Shown piece after piece: positions 45,691 to 57,108 of a stretch of DNA of 64,000 nucleotides (the first letter of the stretch is position 1; each line of letters begins with the position of its first letter). The position numbers and the translations under genes are program-made. Source of the DNA: Symsagittifera roscoffensis (Eukaryota; Xenacoelomorpha; Acoela; Convolutidae). The notes under the pieces were generated by a model that searched no databases, was not told the origin of the DNA, and saw only the letters and a program-made list of their open reading frames with translations. Where the stretch lies: contig NC_087069.1 of assembly GCF_963678635.1 (NCBI RefSeq), positions 30,172,776 to 30,236,775 on the forward strand, written 5' to 3'.

Positions 45691-48175
45691 TCGTCTCGTC
45701 TCCATTTACTTCCTCTGTTGGGACCTTGGATCCCGTCTCTTGAGGCAAGATTCTTTGTGTTTCGACATGTTGTTCATGGTGATATACTTTCCACATATCA
45801 CTCAAGGAATCTTTTCCCTTTACCCCTCGTACCTCCCCGTTACCAATTCGTTCTTCGGCTTCTCTGTCGCGTGTCTTGTTCCCCTGCAAGTTCTTCTGTG
45901 TCTAGCACTGTTTATAGCTGAGAGGGTCCTGTCGCATTTCGGGTGGTATCCACTTCTCCTCCCTGGCACGATATCAAAGGTCTTCCTTTCTATGTTCGCG
46001 TCTCTCATGGTTCGTTCTCACCCCTTTTGAGGCACATATTCACCCGCATCCTTCCCACCTACAAGTTCACCCTACAGTTGATAATTCCAGTTTTCTCCTG
46101 ACACATTGAGAACTATGAGCCAATTACACATTTCGTTCTCCCAACCCATTAGGTACTCCTTCCTTTGCTGCACCACTCCTTACCACACTTTCCTGTCTTT
46201 TGTCAGATTCTCCGAGTTGTCTTCTTTGGGTCCCGCTTCCCTTATTAATCTTCTCCAATATATAAGGGTATTAACCCGAGTCATACCTTTATTCGTTCTC
46301 TTTGTCCCGACACCCTAGGACCTCCTTCTTTACAATTCTTTGATTAGGCATCCTGAGTATGTTCCCCATTCTCTGTAGGGCCCTCTTATTTATTTTGGTA
46401 CGCATGGACTCTACTCTCAAATGGCGTTTAATTTCGAAGCTATTTATCATCTCTTCTTGCATTCTGATTAAAGTTTTGGGTTTACTGTTGTTCCCACGAA
46501 CCTGTACGCTCTGTCAGCTACACTCTGAAATGTGATGGACTCCTCCTTACTATCGTGACATTTCTCTTACAAATCGCTCATTCTCTTTGCTATTTCTCTT
46601 CCAGTCTTCAGTTCTATCTCTGTTCCTATGAGAGTGGAGCCATCAGCAAAAAGTGAGTCCTCCAGCTGGAAAGGCACTTTTTTGCTGCTCCGAAAAGCTT
46701 TGCTGGAGCCTTCAGGTGGGAGGCCCCCTCCCGCAGTTCACTTTCACTCCAGTCCACATTCTAATCCCCTTCTTCGGGCATCAATCTTTCGTGGTCTTTG
46801 CGCTTCTCTCATGGCCTTTGCATAATATACGTTAAATAAAATAGGTGAGGTGGCGCATCCTTCTCTCAAGCCCCTTGCCGGCATCCAGCTTTCGCACAGA
46901 CCTTCTCGCTCTTTAACTCTATAATGTGTCCCTTCATGCAGTCCCTTTAGTACCCCTAATACCTTCTGTGTCATACCCAGCTTCCCGAAAATACCCCACA
47001 GTAAGGGTTTATTAGTTCTCAGGTGAGCTTTGGTTATGTCCAAAAGTACGGCACTCGGCCGGTCCTCTGTGTACTCCACACTACATCCATACACTCGGCG
47101 AGTCGCTTCTTTGATAAGAATTACTTTTTGCGTCCGCTGTTGCTCTGCCCCTTTTGAAACCATTCTGGTTTTCATCCATTGCACCAATGGTTTCTGCCCA
47201 GGTCTTTAGTCTCGATGCAAAACACGAGCAACCAGCCTGCTTGCAAGTGGGAGTAGGCAGACGTCCCTGTAGTTGTTCATATCGTCCTTAGGTCCTTTCC
47301 CTTTGTATAGCAGTATAACTAATCCTTCCTTTGTTTCGTCCGGTCATTGTTCTGAGTCCATGTTCATTAGTCTCTTTACTGTCTCGAACACCATAAAATT
47401 ACACTCGTCAGTCAACATCGTTATGGCGATGAGACATACCCCACCATTTCCGGCCACCCCATTACGTATTTTCGTTAATTCCTTTTCGAACTCGAGCCAT
47501 GTCATTTCTTCCCCGAGTTGTGCTGATGCTTCCTTAGCTACAACGTCCGTGTGTGGGGGTATCAATTATAAGGTGGCTATTTTATCCTCCCGCTCTCTTT
47601 CGTATCTATGTTCAGATACCTTCATGATAGAGTTGCGGAATTCTTCAGGGCTGAAGAATTCTTCCTCTATTGAACTGTTGTCCCTTACTCTGATTTTCCG
47701 CAAAGCCTTGTATAGAGTCCCCATGTTGTATAGAGTCCGCAAAGTTTTGTATAGAGTCCCTCTGTTTGGCATCCTCGACAGTGTCCATTCACTACTCCCT
47801 TTCCCATAGTTTCTTCGCGTTGTAACGCTTGCGCGCGTCTTTCCTTTCCTCTCTCGCGTTGGGGATGCCCTGCTCTATGTGTCGTGTTAGCTGCGTAATC
47901 AGTTCCTGGAGCTTTTTTATTTCCTCCAACTTTGTGTTCAGCCACAGTTTTAGGTTCTTCCGGCTCTTCTGCCCACACACCTTAGCCCCTACCTTGGCAC
48001 ATACTTTCATGGTTTCTCCCCAATCCTCGGGGCTGTTTGCCTGATTTTCTATCGTCTCGCTATACTTCTTCGCTATTATGGGTTCTTTCAGCCAATGACT
48101 TTCCCCTCACTTCCGTTTGACTATGGTGAATCGCCCTCAGAAAGCAAATAAGCCCTGTGGTCGCTTAGGGACATT
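45690..48175 (-). pseudogene. 2A/PHD-type LINE, 3' half: RT and zinc-finger C-terminus (inactive)
   Basis: On the minus strand, pieces of one LINE follow each other with frameshifts. LWLNTKLEEIKKLQELITQL and WLEFEKELTKIRNG (about 47.98-47.46 kb, linker). RT with AVLLDITKAHLRTNKPLL and ARGLREGCATSPILFN (47.06-46.86 kb). The catalytic box reads FADG instead of FADD (about 46.65 kb). Remnants of the post-RT region follow. Last is a finger CDRTLSAINSARHRRTC (about 45.9 kb) matching the finger of the 486-codon ORF. Stops and the FADG change make it dead. Its 5' half lies at 51834-53660, separated by an inserted LINE. Confidence 0.8.
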
Positions 48176-48189
48176 CTTTTATGGTTTGT

Positions 48190-51100
48190 GTGTGTGTGTG
48201 TTTGGAGCCGTTCACTTATCAGGGGACGCCGCAAGGCGTCCTGTGAGCTGTACAAAGCGGTAGACTCCTTCCGGACTTGTCTGAAGGCAGGTGATATCGT
48301 CGTTTTCTCCTATCGTCTCCTTTCTTTCTTCGGACCAGGCTTTGCATTTTATCAAAAAGTGCTCGGAAGACTAATCTTTTTTCGCAGTACTCGCATAACG
48401 GATCATCTGTGTATGCGAACCAATGCTGAGTCTGACGGAGGAAATTGGCTCTGTTGGCTCTCAGTTTGAACAGAATGACTTCCTCTTGTCTCGAGCGGTT
48501 CACAGAGCGTTCCAGCGGTTTGCCTCCTGAGGCTCGGCGGTGAGCTGAGGACTCGGGGGCGTTCTCGTTGTAGTGTTGGAGCTGTTTGTCTTCGCGCTGT
48601 GCGACCAGGGTGACCGATTCAGCAGAGAAAAACGTGACCTGTTCTTTTTATTCGTAAAATAGCTATAGAATACTAGTTGCCTCGTAAAAAAGTGGATTTT
48701 TTGAACAAATTTTACTGGATTACTCATAAATGCAAAAGCAAAATGTTCAAAAAACTTTAACATGTTTAAAGAAAAAACTTCGAAAATGTTTAAACAAAAA
48801 AGTGACTTTGAGTGACTTTCGACAAAACTGTGACAAAAGTGACTAGACAAAAGTGTGTGCGACAAGGTGCTCAAAGACGTTTCCTCTTTCTGGGATCTGC
48901 TCAAGACGTCTTCTGGCCACCGAGCGCCAGTCTTGTCGGAAGGATTGTTCTCCTCTTGATCGGAGTCTTGGTCTGAGTCCTGGTGTCGTCAGGTCGTGTA
49001 GGTGGTGTGCTTCTGAGTATCTTCTGTATTTGTCCCACAGCAGTACCGCACGATCTTCGATCTCCTGGTAAATTGGTCCGAGGCGAGCATCTGTCAGGGA
49101 GGCTGAGGCCGGAGTGCCTGTCGGAGTACGGGGATAACTCGACTCGCCCGGTTGTTGGCTACCTCGATGGGTTGGAGGTTGGATTTAGCCAGGAACGGTC
49201 GCCAGATGTTGATGGCGTAGAGGCCACATGGTTTGGCATAGGCACGATAAAGCTGGGCCAGGTCATCCGAGGTGAGGCCCCAGACTACCTGAGAGGACTT
49301 ACAGTATCTTGACTCCTTTCTTGATCTTCGTTGCCATATCTGCTGCGTGAGGGCTGAAAGACAATTGCGGGTCCAGAGTAACCCCCAGGATCTTCACTCC
49401 TTCTGTGGTGCCGACTCGGTCCCCGAGCAGGTAGAGGGCAGGGTGTGCTTTACCTCTGTCTCCCTTGGGTCCAAGCTGACGACGAGGGCGAAAGTCTTCT
49501 CTGTCGAGAGCAGGACCTCACAGTCGCTCGCCCACGACTCCACTTCTTGAAGGGCTGGCCGGAGCAGGTCGGCTGCTTCCGGTACGGTTCTAGCGGACAC
49601 AGACATCGTTAAGTCCTGCGGGAAGCCCTCTGTGAAGATGCGAAAGCGGCTGGTGGCAGAGCCCCACCGAACGGCGGCGCGTCTGTCCGACAGGTAGGTT
49701 TTGAGCCACCGAAGAGCGACCGGATGGAGCTTCCTCCTTGCAAGGTCGCGGAGTAGCCCGAACTTCCAAACCCTGTCGAAAGCTGCTTTCAGATCGACGG
49801 CAACGACTACGGTTCTCTCGTCTCTGGAGGCTGTCAATAGCTTTTTGGGTGATGTTGGCTATCACGTCCAGTGTAATCCGGCCCTTCTGGAAACCAGACT
49901 GCTGGGGCGGGAATGCTCCCACGTCCGCTGCCCACTTCTTCAGGCGCCTCGTCACCATGATCTTCATCTACTTCGACACACAGGCAAGCAAGGAGACCGG
50001 ACGATAGCTCTTGATCTGCCAGGCTGGCTTCCCGTTCTTTAGGATCGGCACGATGACGGCATTGCGCCAAGAACCCGGGATGCGGCCTTGGGACCAGCTC
50101 AAGAGCTTTTGCAGCGGCTTCTGGGAGATTCTTGATAATCTCCGACGAGATCTTGTCCTGACCTGCAGCGCACTTCTTCATGCTGCGAACCACTGCTGTC
50201 AGTTCTTCCAGAGTGAAAGGGCTGCCTATTCCGTCTACCGGGCCTGGATCTTCTTCCAGTCTCCTCCTCACTTCCAGGTACGCCTCTTTCGGCTTCTGTC
50301 TCTCCACCGGGACGCGGCTGACCTGAGCGTAGGTCGCTGCGGCAAGCTTCCCTTTCTGCTTGTGGGCTTTGCCACCCTCTGAAATGGCGGTTTCCGGGAG
50401 GGGCTGCTTTTTGCGGCCATCGAAGCCCTGCAAGGTGGACTATACCTTCATGCTGAGCACTCTCGGGTCCAGGGTGCTAGCTTACTCTTTCCAGGCCTTG
50501 GACTTTCCGTCGCGGATCACTTCGTTTAGCTTCTTCTTCGCCCGGTCCCGCTGAGTCGCGGTCTCGTCTGACGGGTAGAGCTTCCGCTGGTTGAGGGTTC
50601 TCACGGGAGCTGGAACTAGCCTGGGCGCAGTCTGCGTTCCACCACGGCTTCGGCTTTCAGTTGGTGCTGCATGTTGGGACTGAGGCTTTGGCAGCGCTAT
50701 GGATCAGCTCCGAGAACCTCTTGTACTCATGCTCTATCGAGCTGTCGCTGAACTCCCACTTCTCGAGCCCCTCGTTCATCTCACGTTGGAAGAGAGTCCA
50801 GTCCGCCTTCTTCAGATTGAAGTTGCGGCTCTTCGTCTTCTCCTTAGTCTGTACTTTTCCCAGGTGCGTCACTAGGTGAAGATGATCTGACCCCATCGAG
50901 TCGTAGATCCTCCAGGTAGCGAGGTGTAACCGACTGCTGTGCAGGATCGTCACGTCGAGCGCTGTTTTGGAGTTCCCCCTGTAGCGCGTCGGCGAACCGT
51001 CGTTGAGGGTGATTATCTGGTTTGCCACCAGACAGTCAGCAAGTTTGGCACCCAAGGTGTCCTCCGTGTTGGGGTCCCAGAGACCGTGTGCGTTCACGTC

Positions 51101-51740
51101 CGCACAAATGATCACGCTCATGTTCCGGGGCAATGCGTCCAGGTGTAGATCGGCATCCCTCCCATCGGCTCCGCTCCTAGCTGGGGGACGGTATAAAGAC
51201 CACACCGCTAGTTTGCCTTGTGCGGTTTCGACCTCCACACCCAAGGCTTCCAGTGCCGCACGTTCCGGAAGGTGCAGAGGGTCCAGCCTGTTGCTCACTA
51301 GACCTGGTATCACATGATGGCTACGCCTCCTTGTGGCTGCTCTGTTTCCGAGAGGTGGATCTTCCTCTCCAGTCTGTGCACTGTCCAGCTGTTCGCGTCT
51401 GGAGTAGGAGTCTTCTCGAGGAGCTTGGTTTAAATCAGGACCGCGATGTCCACTTTTTCTTCTAGAAACTTGTTCAGACTCACGGACTTCGATCTCCACC
51501 CTTCGATGTTCAGTTGCGCAACCCGAAGACCTTCCTTCTTTCTTGTCGCTGGAGAAGGCTGTTGAGTCTGCAGGATGGGCGGGGGTGCAGCAGGTTGTGA
51601 TCTTCTGGTTTCTGCGGCGGCCGGTTTGCAACCGTACTTGGCTAGGACAGTGCCACCTGTACTTGGCTAGGACTTTGATTTCCTCCACGGTCATCTGTAG
51701 GCATCTTCTATAGTTCCATCTTCGACAGCCGACGCACCAG
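48190..51740 (-). pseudogene. Jockey-like LINE inserted in the 2A/PHD LINE (inactive)
   Basis: Minus-strand copy related to the element at 1-1752. Endonuclease: LRVAQLNIEGWRSKS (about 51.51 kb), then LAVWSLYRPPARSG, IICADVNAHGLWDP and SMGSDHLHLVTHL (51.2-50.87 kb). RT: GSPFTLEELTAVVRSMKKC, AGQDKISSEIIKNLP, VDLKAAFDRVWKFGLLRD. The palm is deleted: GFPQ is joined directly to DLTMSVS, removing the VPQG-to-FAD stretch and one catalytic Asp. The C-terminus has NRSRQEEVILFKLRANRA and CEYC at about 48.47 kb. Several stops occur. It is flanked by a ~150-bp direct repeat of the host LINE (48008-48175 and 51834-51990), and a hAT-like MITE lies inside it. Confidence 0.85.
48606..48855. mobile_element. 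250-bp MITE with perfect 8-bp duplication TGTGCGAC
   Basis: An AT-rich insert in GC-rich LINE coding sequence, bounded by TGTGCGAC at 48598-48605 and 48856-48863. The left end is CAGGGTGACC, hAT-like. The right end (reverse complement CACTTTTGTCTAG) is less similar. Removing it restores the LINE frame as EHLVA-QREDKQL. Confidence 0.75.
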
Positions 51741-51833
51741 ATTTAACAGTCCTTGTCTTTCATGGTTTCCCCCAATCTTCGGGGCTGTTTGCCTGATTTC
51801 TGATAAGCCCTGTGGTCGCTTAGGCACATATTT

Positions 51834-53660
51834 GCATGGTTTCTCCCCAATCCACGGGGGCTGTTTGCCTGATTTTCTATCGCCTCGCTATACTTCTTCG
51901 CTATTATTGGTTCTTTCAGCCTATCGCAGTCAACGACTTTTGCCCTCACTTGCGTTAGACAATGGTGAATCGCCCCGAGAAAGCAAATTACCCCTGCGGT
52001 GGCTAATGTCATTAGCACCTACTGTACTGACCTTTCATACTCTTCGGCTCCTCTCCTTCTGTTTCACCAGAAAGCCATCTAGCTCATGCCAGGACCCTGA
52101 AACTGGATTCTTCCAAGTTCCTCTATGTTTCTATTGGATGAACGAGTTCGTTCTTTTTTCAATAGGCCACGTTGTTCCGGTTGGGCTCGCCCGTCTCCAA
52201 GCTAAGGAACTTCGCAACTTCCACCGGCCTAAGCCACAGGTCTGCGGGGAGGGATTTTTGGGGCAGTTAAAAATGTGGCAACAAAAATGCGGGGTGCTAG
52301 GTGACAGTCCGGGCATAGTGGGGAAAATTTTTTGTCCAGTCGGGAGAGGTATGTGTTTAAAAGCCGAATGTAACCAGACCGGAGTTGGGAGAGTTTGCAG
52401 CGGGTAGTTCAGGGGGAGATTTTTCTGTGGGGTCGACCTTAGGTGGCGGTATACAAATTACTTTAGAGGAAGGGATTTATGCGAGGAACTTAGTTACTAG
52501 ATTTGTGTGGCTGTGATTTAAAAGAGACTTCGTGTGGTGGTTAAAAACAGAAGTTCGTCAGCGTTAGCTGGTTGGCGTGGCACAATTCTATCAAATCTGT
52601 TCACGCCGCGTTGGTCCTATTCAGCCCAAACACACCAGCCACCTTGTCCACACTTCTCTCTTGTGTGTCTCCAACGCTGGCAATATAGTCCCCCCCCTAT
52701 CACTAGCCGGTCTCTTGACATCATCATGTCCTCCAGCTCTTCTCTATATTCAGTGAATTCTTGGGTTTGACCATTCCACACCGGTTGGTAAGTTGACACG
52801 AACCTTACACCGTTGACATCCAATGCTGTGCTCCTATTTCGCCACTGTCTCTTGCATCCCTGTTCACACCACTCCACCGCCCATTTATCCCTCAGGAAAA
52901 CGCCACTCTTTTCCCAGTGTACTAACACACAGTATAGGTTTCCAGCCTTGATCCATTAGAACCCTCTTGTTGTTTCGAAGAGTTCCGAAAACAGGACGAC
53001 CTCGATGGAGCTCTTAGCGATCACTTTCTGTATTTCTGTAAATCTATTTCGGTGTGGGAAATCCACTCGTGCTCTTTCTATTTTCCACGTCCAAACGGTG
53101 GTGTTTGCCTGTCCCCCTATCCTCCTTTCTTTCTCTTTGCACCTCTCGTCCCTTTTCTCTTGCCTCCTTTCCCGCCTCCTTTTCCACTGTACCCACCTCT
53201 TGTCTCGTTTGCTTGACCTGGCGCTGTTTTGGACTGCCACTTCTTCCTCTTGTATGCTCTCTTCCTCCAAACAGCATTTCGCTCTGAAAGTGGTGTCCCA
53301 GCGACCATTTTCGCCGAGCGATGTACATTTCCAGTGGGCCCACTTTCGGCACCTGTTGCACTTCACTACACACTCAGTTCTCTTCAAGTTTCAATCGCAC
53401 ACTGGGCACTTCCATGGACCGGGATTCGCTTCCACGTTGTGACACAGGTATGCCCAAACCAAAGCTTCTGTTTGGCGCCTCCCAATCGGGGTTTTTATTG
53501 CATGCACTTTCTCCCCATGGTCGGCTACTCCTTGGGTGAACTGTTGATGAAAAGAGGATCGCCTGACAGCGTGGCATAGGCTAAACACGCTGACGGGCTC
53601 CTCTCCCCCTGGTTCGAGTTTTGTTCGCCATGGTGTGAGCATGGGTCTTTGCTTCTCCCC
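51834..53660 (-). pseudogene. 2A/PHD-type LINE, 5' half: ORF start, PHD finger, endonuclease (inactive)
   Basis: The minus strand starts at about 53.64 kb. A 2A-like NVEANPGP lies at about 53.42 kb (AYLCHNVEANPGPWKCPVCD). After a frameshift the PHD finger continues with CVVKCNRCRKWAHWKC and ENGRWDTTFRAKCC (53.38-53.27 kb). The endonuclease fragment is RNRSTALDVNGVRFVSTYQP with DRLVIGG (52.84-52.69 kb). It is the 5' part of the same LINE as 45690-48175. A foreign LINE 3' fragment (about 52.08-52.44 kb) is embedded. Confidence 0.75.
52080..52440 (-). pseudogene. Jockey-type LINE C-terminal fragment
   Basis: On the minus strand a frame reads FSPLCPDCHLAPRIFVATF then LTAPKIPPRRPVA and CEVP. This is the cysteine-rich C-terminal pattern C-P-x-C...P...hydrophobic-F..(C/A)-P-x-(N/I)-P seen at the end of Jockey-type polyproteins. 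It is a 5'-truncated copy with stops. Confidence 0.55.
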
Positions 53661-53675
53661 GCGTCAAGCGTATCA

Positions 53676-53725
53676 ACATCATCATCATCATCAACAACAT
53701 CATGACCATCATCAACAACATCAGC
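53676..53725 (+). repeat. (ATC/AAC)n microsatellite at LINE 5' boundary
   Basis: Short run of ATC, AAC and ACC triplets just upstream (minus-strand sense) of the 2A/PHD LINE start, the third such tract at a boundary of this LINE family in the window. Confidence 0.75.
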
Positions 53726-54146
53726 GCATTCCACATTTATAATTCCATTTTCCTATTTCATCGTTGTTATCCGTAAAAACACAAGCCTTATCCATAGACA
53801 TGGTCAACCTTGTTCTCTGAAAGAAGAATAATGGCGGTAAAAACATGTCACGGGAAAGCAAGCAGCATTTTGTGCGCAAATTACATAATTGACACCACAC
53901 CAGCCAAACACAAGCAAATGTGGCGATAACTGAGTCTACTCGGAATATATACAAATCACGCTGCGCAATTGGCAACTATAAAACAAAATGGAGCAGCAAG
54001 TTTCAAATAGTGGATTATAAATGCAATTAATTGAAACCCCGCAATTAATTAATTGGAAATGGATGGACTCGGAAACCAAGTAATTGGATCCAATTAATTG
54101 CAATTAAATGGGTTCCAATTAATTGTTCCTTAGCCCTGGCACATGG

Positions 54147-54421
54147 AGGCAAATCGATGACATGACGGGTCTTAAAAATGCAAACTGGATTAGAACGTTG
54201 CAATCAGGTTTCCAGTATTTCTTTTCTGGAATGAATGTAAAAATTTTCAGGATTGCAGACTTGGTAGTTTTATTTCCAAATAAGTGGGACGCCAAACAAG
54301 ATAGGTTAATAAAAGTTGTGGCTTGTGACTTGATGTTGCTTCCGTCTTCTCTAATTTCAACCTTTTCCTTGTGCTGATCGATTGGATCTGGTGGAACCAG
54401 TTTAAAACTAGTACTTATAAG
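54147..54421 (-). CDS. Probable upstream exon of the TDRD12-like gene, cut by the 10.4-kb insertion
   Basis: Minus-strand open frame with a candidate acceptor at ATAATATAG/TTG (about 54425). It reads STSFKLVPPDPIDQHKEKVE, TTFINLSCLASHLFGNKTT, AILKIFTFIPEKKYWKPDCN, FAFLRPVMSSICLHV. At CLHV it meets the end of the hAT-ended composite, whose duplicated target GCACATGG lies inside the codons. The composition is coding-like, but no domain could be named with certainty. Assignment to the TDRD12-like gene is by strand and position only. Confidence 0.4.
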
Positions 54422-54429
54422 CAACTATA

Positions 54430-56749
54430 TTATTGATAAAACTATCCCTATAAAATATTACTAACTAACCAACCATATTCCATAATTAACACTGACAATT
54501 ATTTGTAGTGCTGAAACCACTAGTAGTTTCGGCACCAGCACAATTTGAATAAATCTTAGAAGACAGTTGTTCTCCTTTGGACAACTTCCATAAAGCTAAC
54601 CCGCAACTACCAGTATACACTAGATCTATTGAGACTAGGAGATATACGAGTAAGATTAAGATTGGTATTAGACTAAGAAGTTGCGCGAATCTATTCGGCT
54701 AAAAATAGGATAGCATGACGAACAGACGGTGTACCTAATCTGAAATTACTCTATGAGAAAGCTACCTCTGGCTAAACTCACTGGGTAGGCGCCTTTTGTT
54801 TCATAGCTTTTCTATGATGCAAAAAAGACGCTCTTTTCTCAAAATAAGATCAGACAAATCAGCACCGCCAAAATATAGCAACCAAATTTCTACAATTTAG
54901 AGAGCTCTCACTGCTAATGACTCGTGCAACTGACCCTATAGTGCTCATTTAATTTTGAAAAAAAAACAGCTGTTTCTCAAATTGGGTTCACCTTAGCCAA
55001 AACAGTATCAGGACAAAACTTGCTTACAATTTTAGCAGAAGTAATCTGGTGCAAAACATGTCGCAAAATTCAGGCCCAGACCGCTGCCCCAAAAACTTCT
55101 ATCTAGCCCCAAAAACGGCTTATTATCACTTATGGCTTATTCAGTCAGTCAATAAATACAAAAGACGTCAAAACAACTGTTTAAATTGCCAACGAAACTA
55201 CATCAAACAGCTCCAATGAAGCCTAACAAATTTAACAAGGTTTTTTTACACGAATGGGAAATAAATTGAACAATATTAACACTGCTACAATTCTCAGCAA
55301 AATTTGCCCTCATCATGCTTTGTTATAAGTCAACCCAATTTGAGAAAAATGAGTTGCAAATTTTTCTTTGTTTTGTCCTGATAATTTAAATCAGAGCTTC
55401 ACAGTGCTCATGTAAACTATCCACACGATAAGCAAAAAAAAAAATTGGGTTGACAAAAAATTGGGTTAGCTGAAGAAAAAATTTGAGCAAAATTAATTTG
55501 GTGCTACCTGTTTTGCGAAATTCATCCTCAAAATTTTACCTGAAAAATTACGCCAAAACCACTCGTTCAATTGTTGACACAACTATATCAAATTCAGCCT
55601 CTTAAAAAGAACAATAAAGTTCAAAAAGGATATATTTTAGAAAAATTGCGCAAAACGTTAAGATCTATTTTAATTTAAAAAATTGCTGATTTGTATATTA
55701 AAGATGACACTTTTTGGCTATCAAACAAAAATAATTCTATGTATACAATTTTTGGAAATTATTTTCCTCTATAACATAGACACGTAAGAACTTCACTTTG
55801 ATATAGTTTTGCTATAAACGGATCCGTTAGTTTTAGCGTAATTTTTGATTGAATTAAAAAGCCAAAAATGATCCATTTTGGGGTACAACTCTAGGCAAAA
55901 CAATTTGCACCATATGAATTCTGATTAAATTTTAAGCAAGTTTTGTACTTCATTGTTTCTTCAAAAGCTCTATCAATCGCCTTGAGTGCACAAAAAATAA
56001 ACTGAGCTTGGTGAGTCAACAAGTTGACCCACGATTTAAGGGTTCAAATACGTATTTAGACACTGAATTTCAGCAGATATACAACTATCACATACAAACG
56101 ATTAAAACATCTAAAAACATAGGCAAAAGATTAAAATTATTTATGACATCAGTTTAACCAGTACTTCAGAAACCCGCATCAAATTACAGCCAATTGAATG
56201 AAAATGCCAGTTAGCCAAGAATTAAAAGGTTGTTTTCAACTGAGTTAATTTGATCTTCAATTTGAGAACTGATGCTAATAACACCGAATACCGAATAATA
56301 AAAAATATATTCATTATGCTTTACGCATTTAGTCATGTTGTACATTGCTTCGAAATTACAGTGAACTTAGAGTTGTTCTGAGACGGTTTTGTTAATGCTA
56401 AAAACCTATTATTGATATTTTATGCACGAAAACCGGTCTCAATAGGTGCTAGTTTCTTTTAGAAAACATTTCTTTTAGAAATCAATTTTTTAAATTTTTT
56501 GCAAAAAAAAACGGTCTCAATAGGTTCTTTGGTAGCCCAATTTTTAGAAGACAATATAAAATCTTCTTTTTAAAAAGCAACCGAGTTTTGTTGACAAATC
56601 GTGAGCACATTTTCACACTTAGAGACGCTCATTCCCATACTGAGCGTCTTTTTAAATATGTCAATCAGTTATGCATGAGAAAATTACGTTGGCCTGCTAA
56701 AAGAAACAATTTCCACTTTTTATGGTACAAGACCGCTCCCCAAAATTAT
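54430..56749. other. AT-rich intergenic or intronic stretch with fold-back remnants
   Basis: No gene recognised. A fold-back lies at 54973-55347. A further region with ATTGGGTTGACAAAAAATTGGGTT (about 55446) and diverged counterparts of the 31-kb arms (GATCCATTTTGGGGTACAA and AATTCTGATTAAATTTTAAG, about 55868-55935) suggests a second decayed copy. The rest is featureless. Confidence 0.5.
54973..55347. mobile_element. Fold-back element related to those at 31 and 33 kb
   Basis: The left end TTTCTCAAATTGGGTT mirrors the right end AACCCAATTTGAGAAA. The sequence beyond the right end (TTTGTCCTGATAATTTAAATCAG) also follows the right end of the 33-kb copy. Confidence 0.6.
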
Positions 56750-56757
56750 ATAGGTTT

Positions 56758-57108
56758 CAGTAGCGGATTTAGGGGGGGGGGGGGCGGACGCCCCTGTCTC
56801 AGGGATTCGACCCCCTGTCGACCCAAAGGGTCTCCCTTTGCACTATTTTGAGATATCCCTTTTTGGTGACGGACCCTTAAAAATTTCTAAAGGCGCCTGT
56901 GGCGCCAATATATACTAATTTTGATGGGGAGCGCGCGCCAAAAAACGCATTTTTTTAAAACTTTTTGGTCAAAATTTTTTTTCAAAAGTTCCTAAAAACG
57001 CCGGTTTTGGCCTTTTATAAAAATTTGCCTGCAGCGCAGAAAATTTGGTCAAATTTGGGTCTTTATAGGGATCTGGAAGACCTCGAGAAATTCCTAGATC
57101 CGCGCCTG
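56758..57108. mobile_element. hAT-type MITE with perfect duplication ATAGGTTT
   Basis: The ends CAGTAGCGGATTTAGG and CCTAGATCCGCGCCTG are inverted repeats. The 8-bp flanks ATAGGTTT (56750-56757 and 57109-57116) are identical. It is 351 bp and non-coding. Internal blocks GCGCCAATATATACTAA and GGAGCGCGCGCC match the copy at 40534-40952 in reverse. Confidence 0.9.

Larger units (their letters stand above)
43698..54138. mobile_element. 10.4-kb hAT-ended composite, filled with nested retrotransposons
   Basis: The left end CATGGGTAGGGGAACAACT and right end (reverse complement) CAGGGCTAAGGAACAATT are inverted repeats that continue as AATTGGACCC / AATTGGAACCC. Both ends are rich in AATTAATTG motifs (43717-43803 and 54018-54125). 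The flanks are GCGCATGG (43690-43697) and GCACATGG (54139-54146), an 8-bp duplication with one difference. CAGGG ends and 8-bp duplications point to hAT. No transposase was seen; the interior is LINE sequence, so the element itself was probably short before the retrotransposons landed in it. Confidence 0.65.

Noticed and set aside
45397-45921. ORFs with long His, Met or Ile runs
   Set aside because: They read through the (ATC)n microsatellite in different frames.
48850-51465. Plus-strand ORFs across the Jockey-like LINE
   Set aside because: GC-rich shadow frames of the minus-strand endonuclease and RT.
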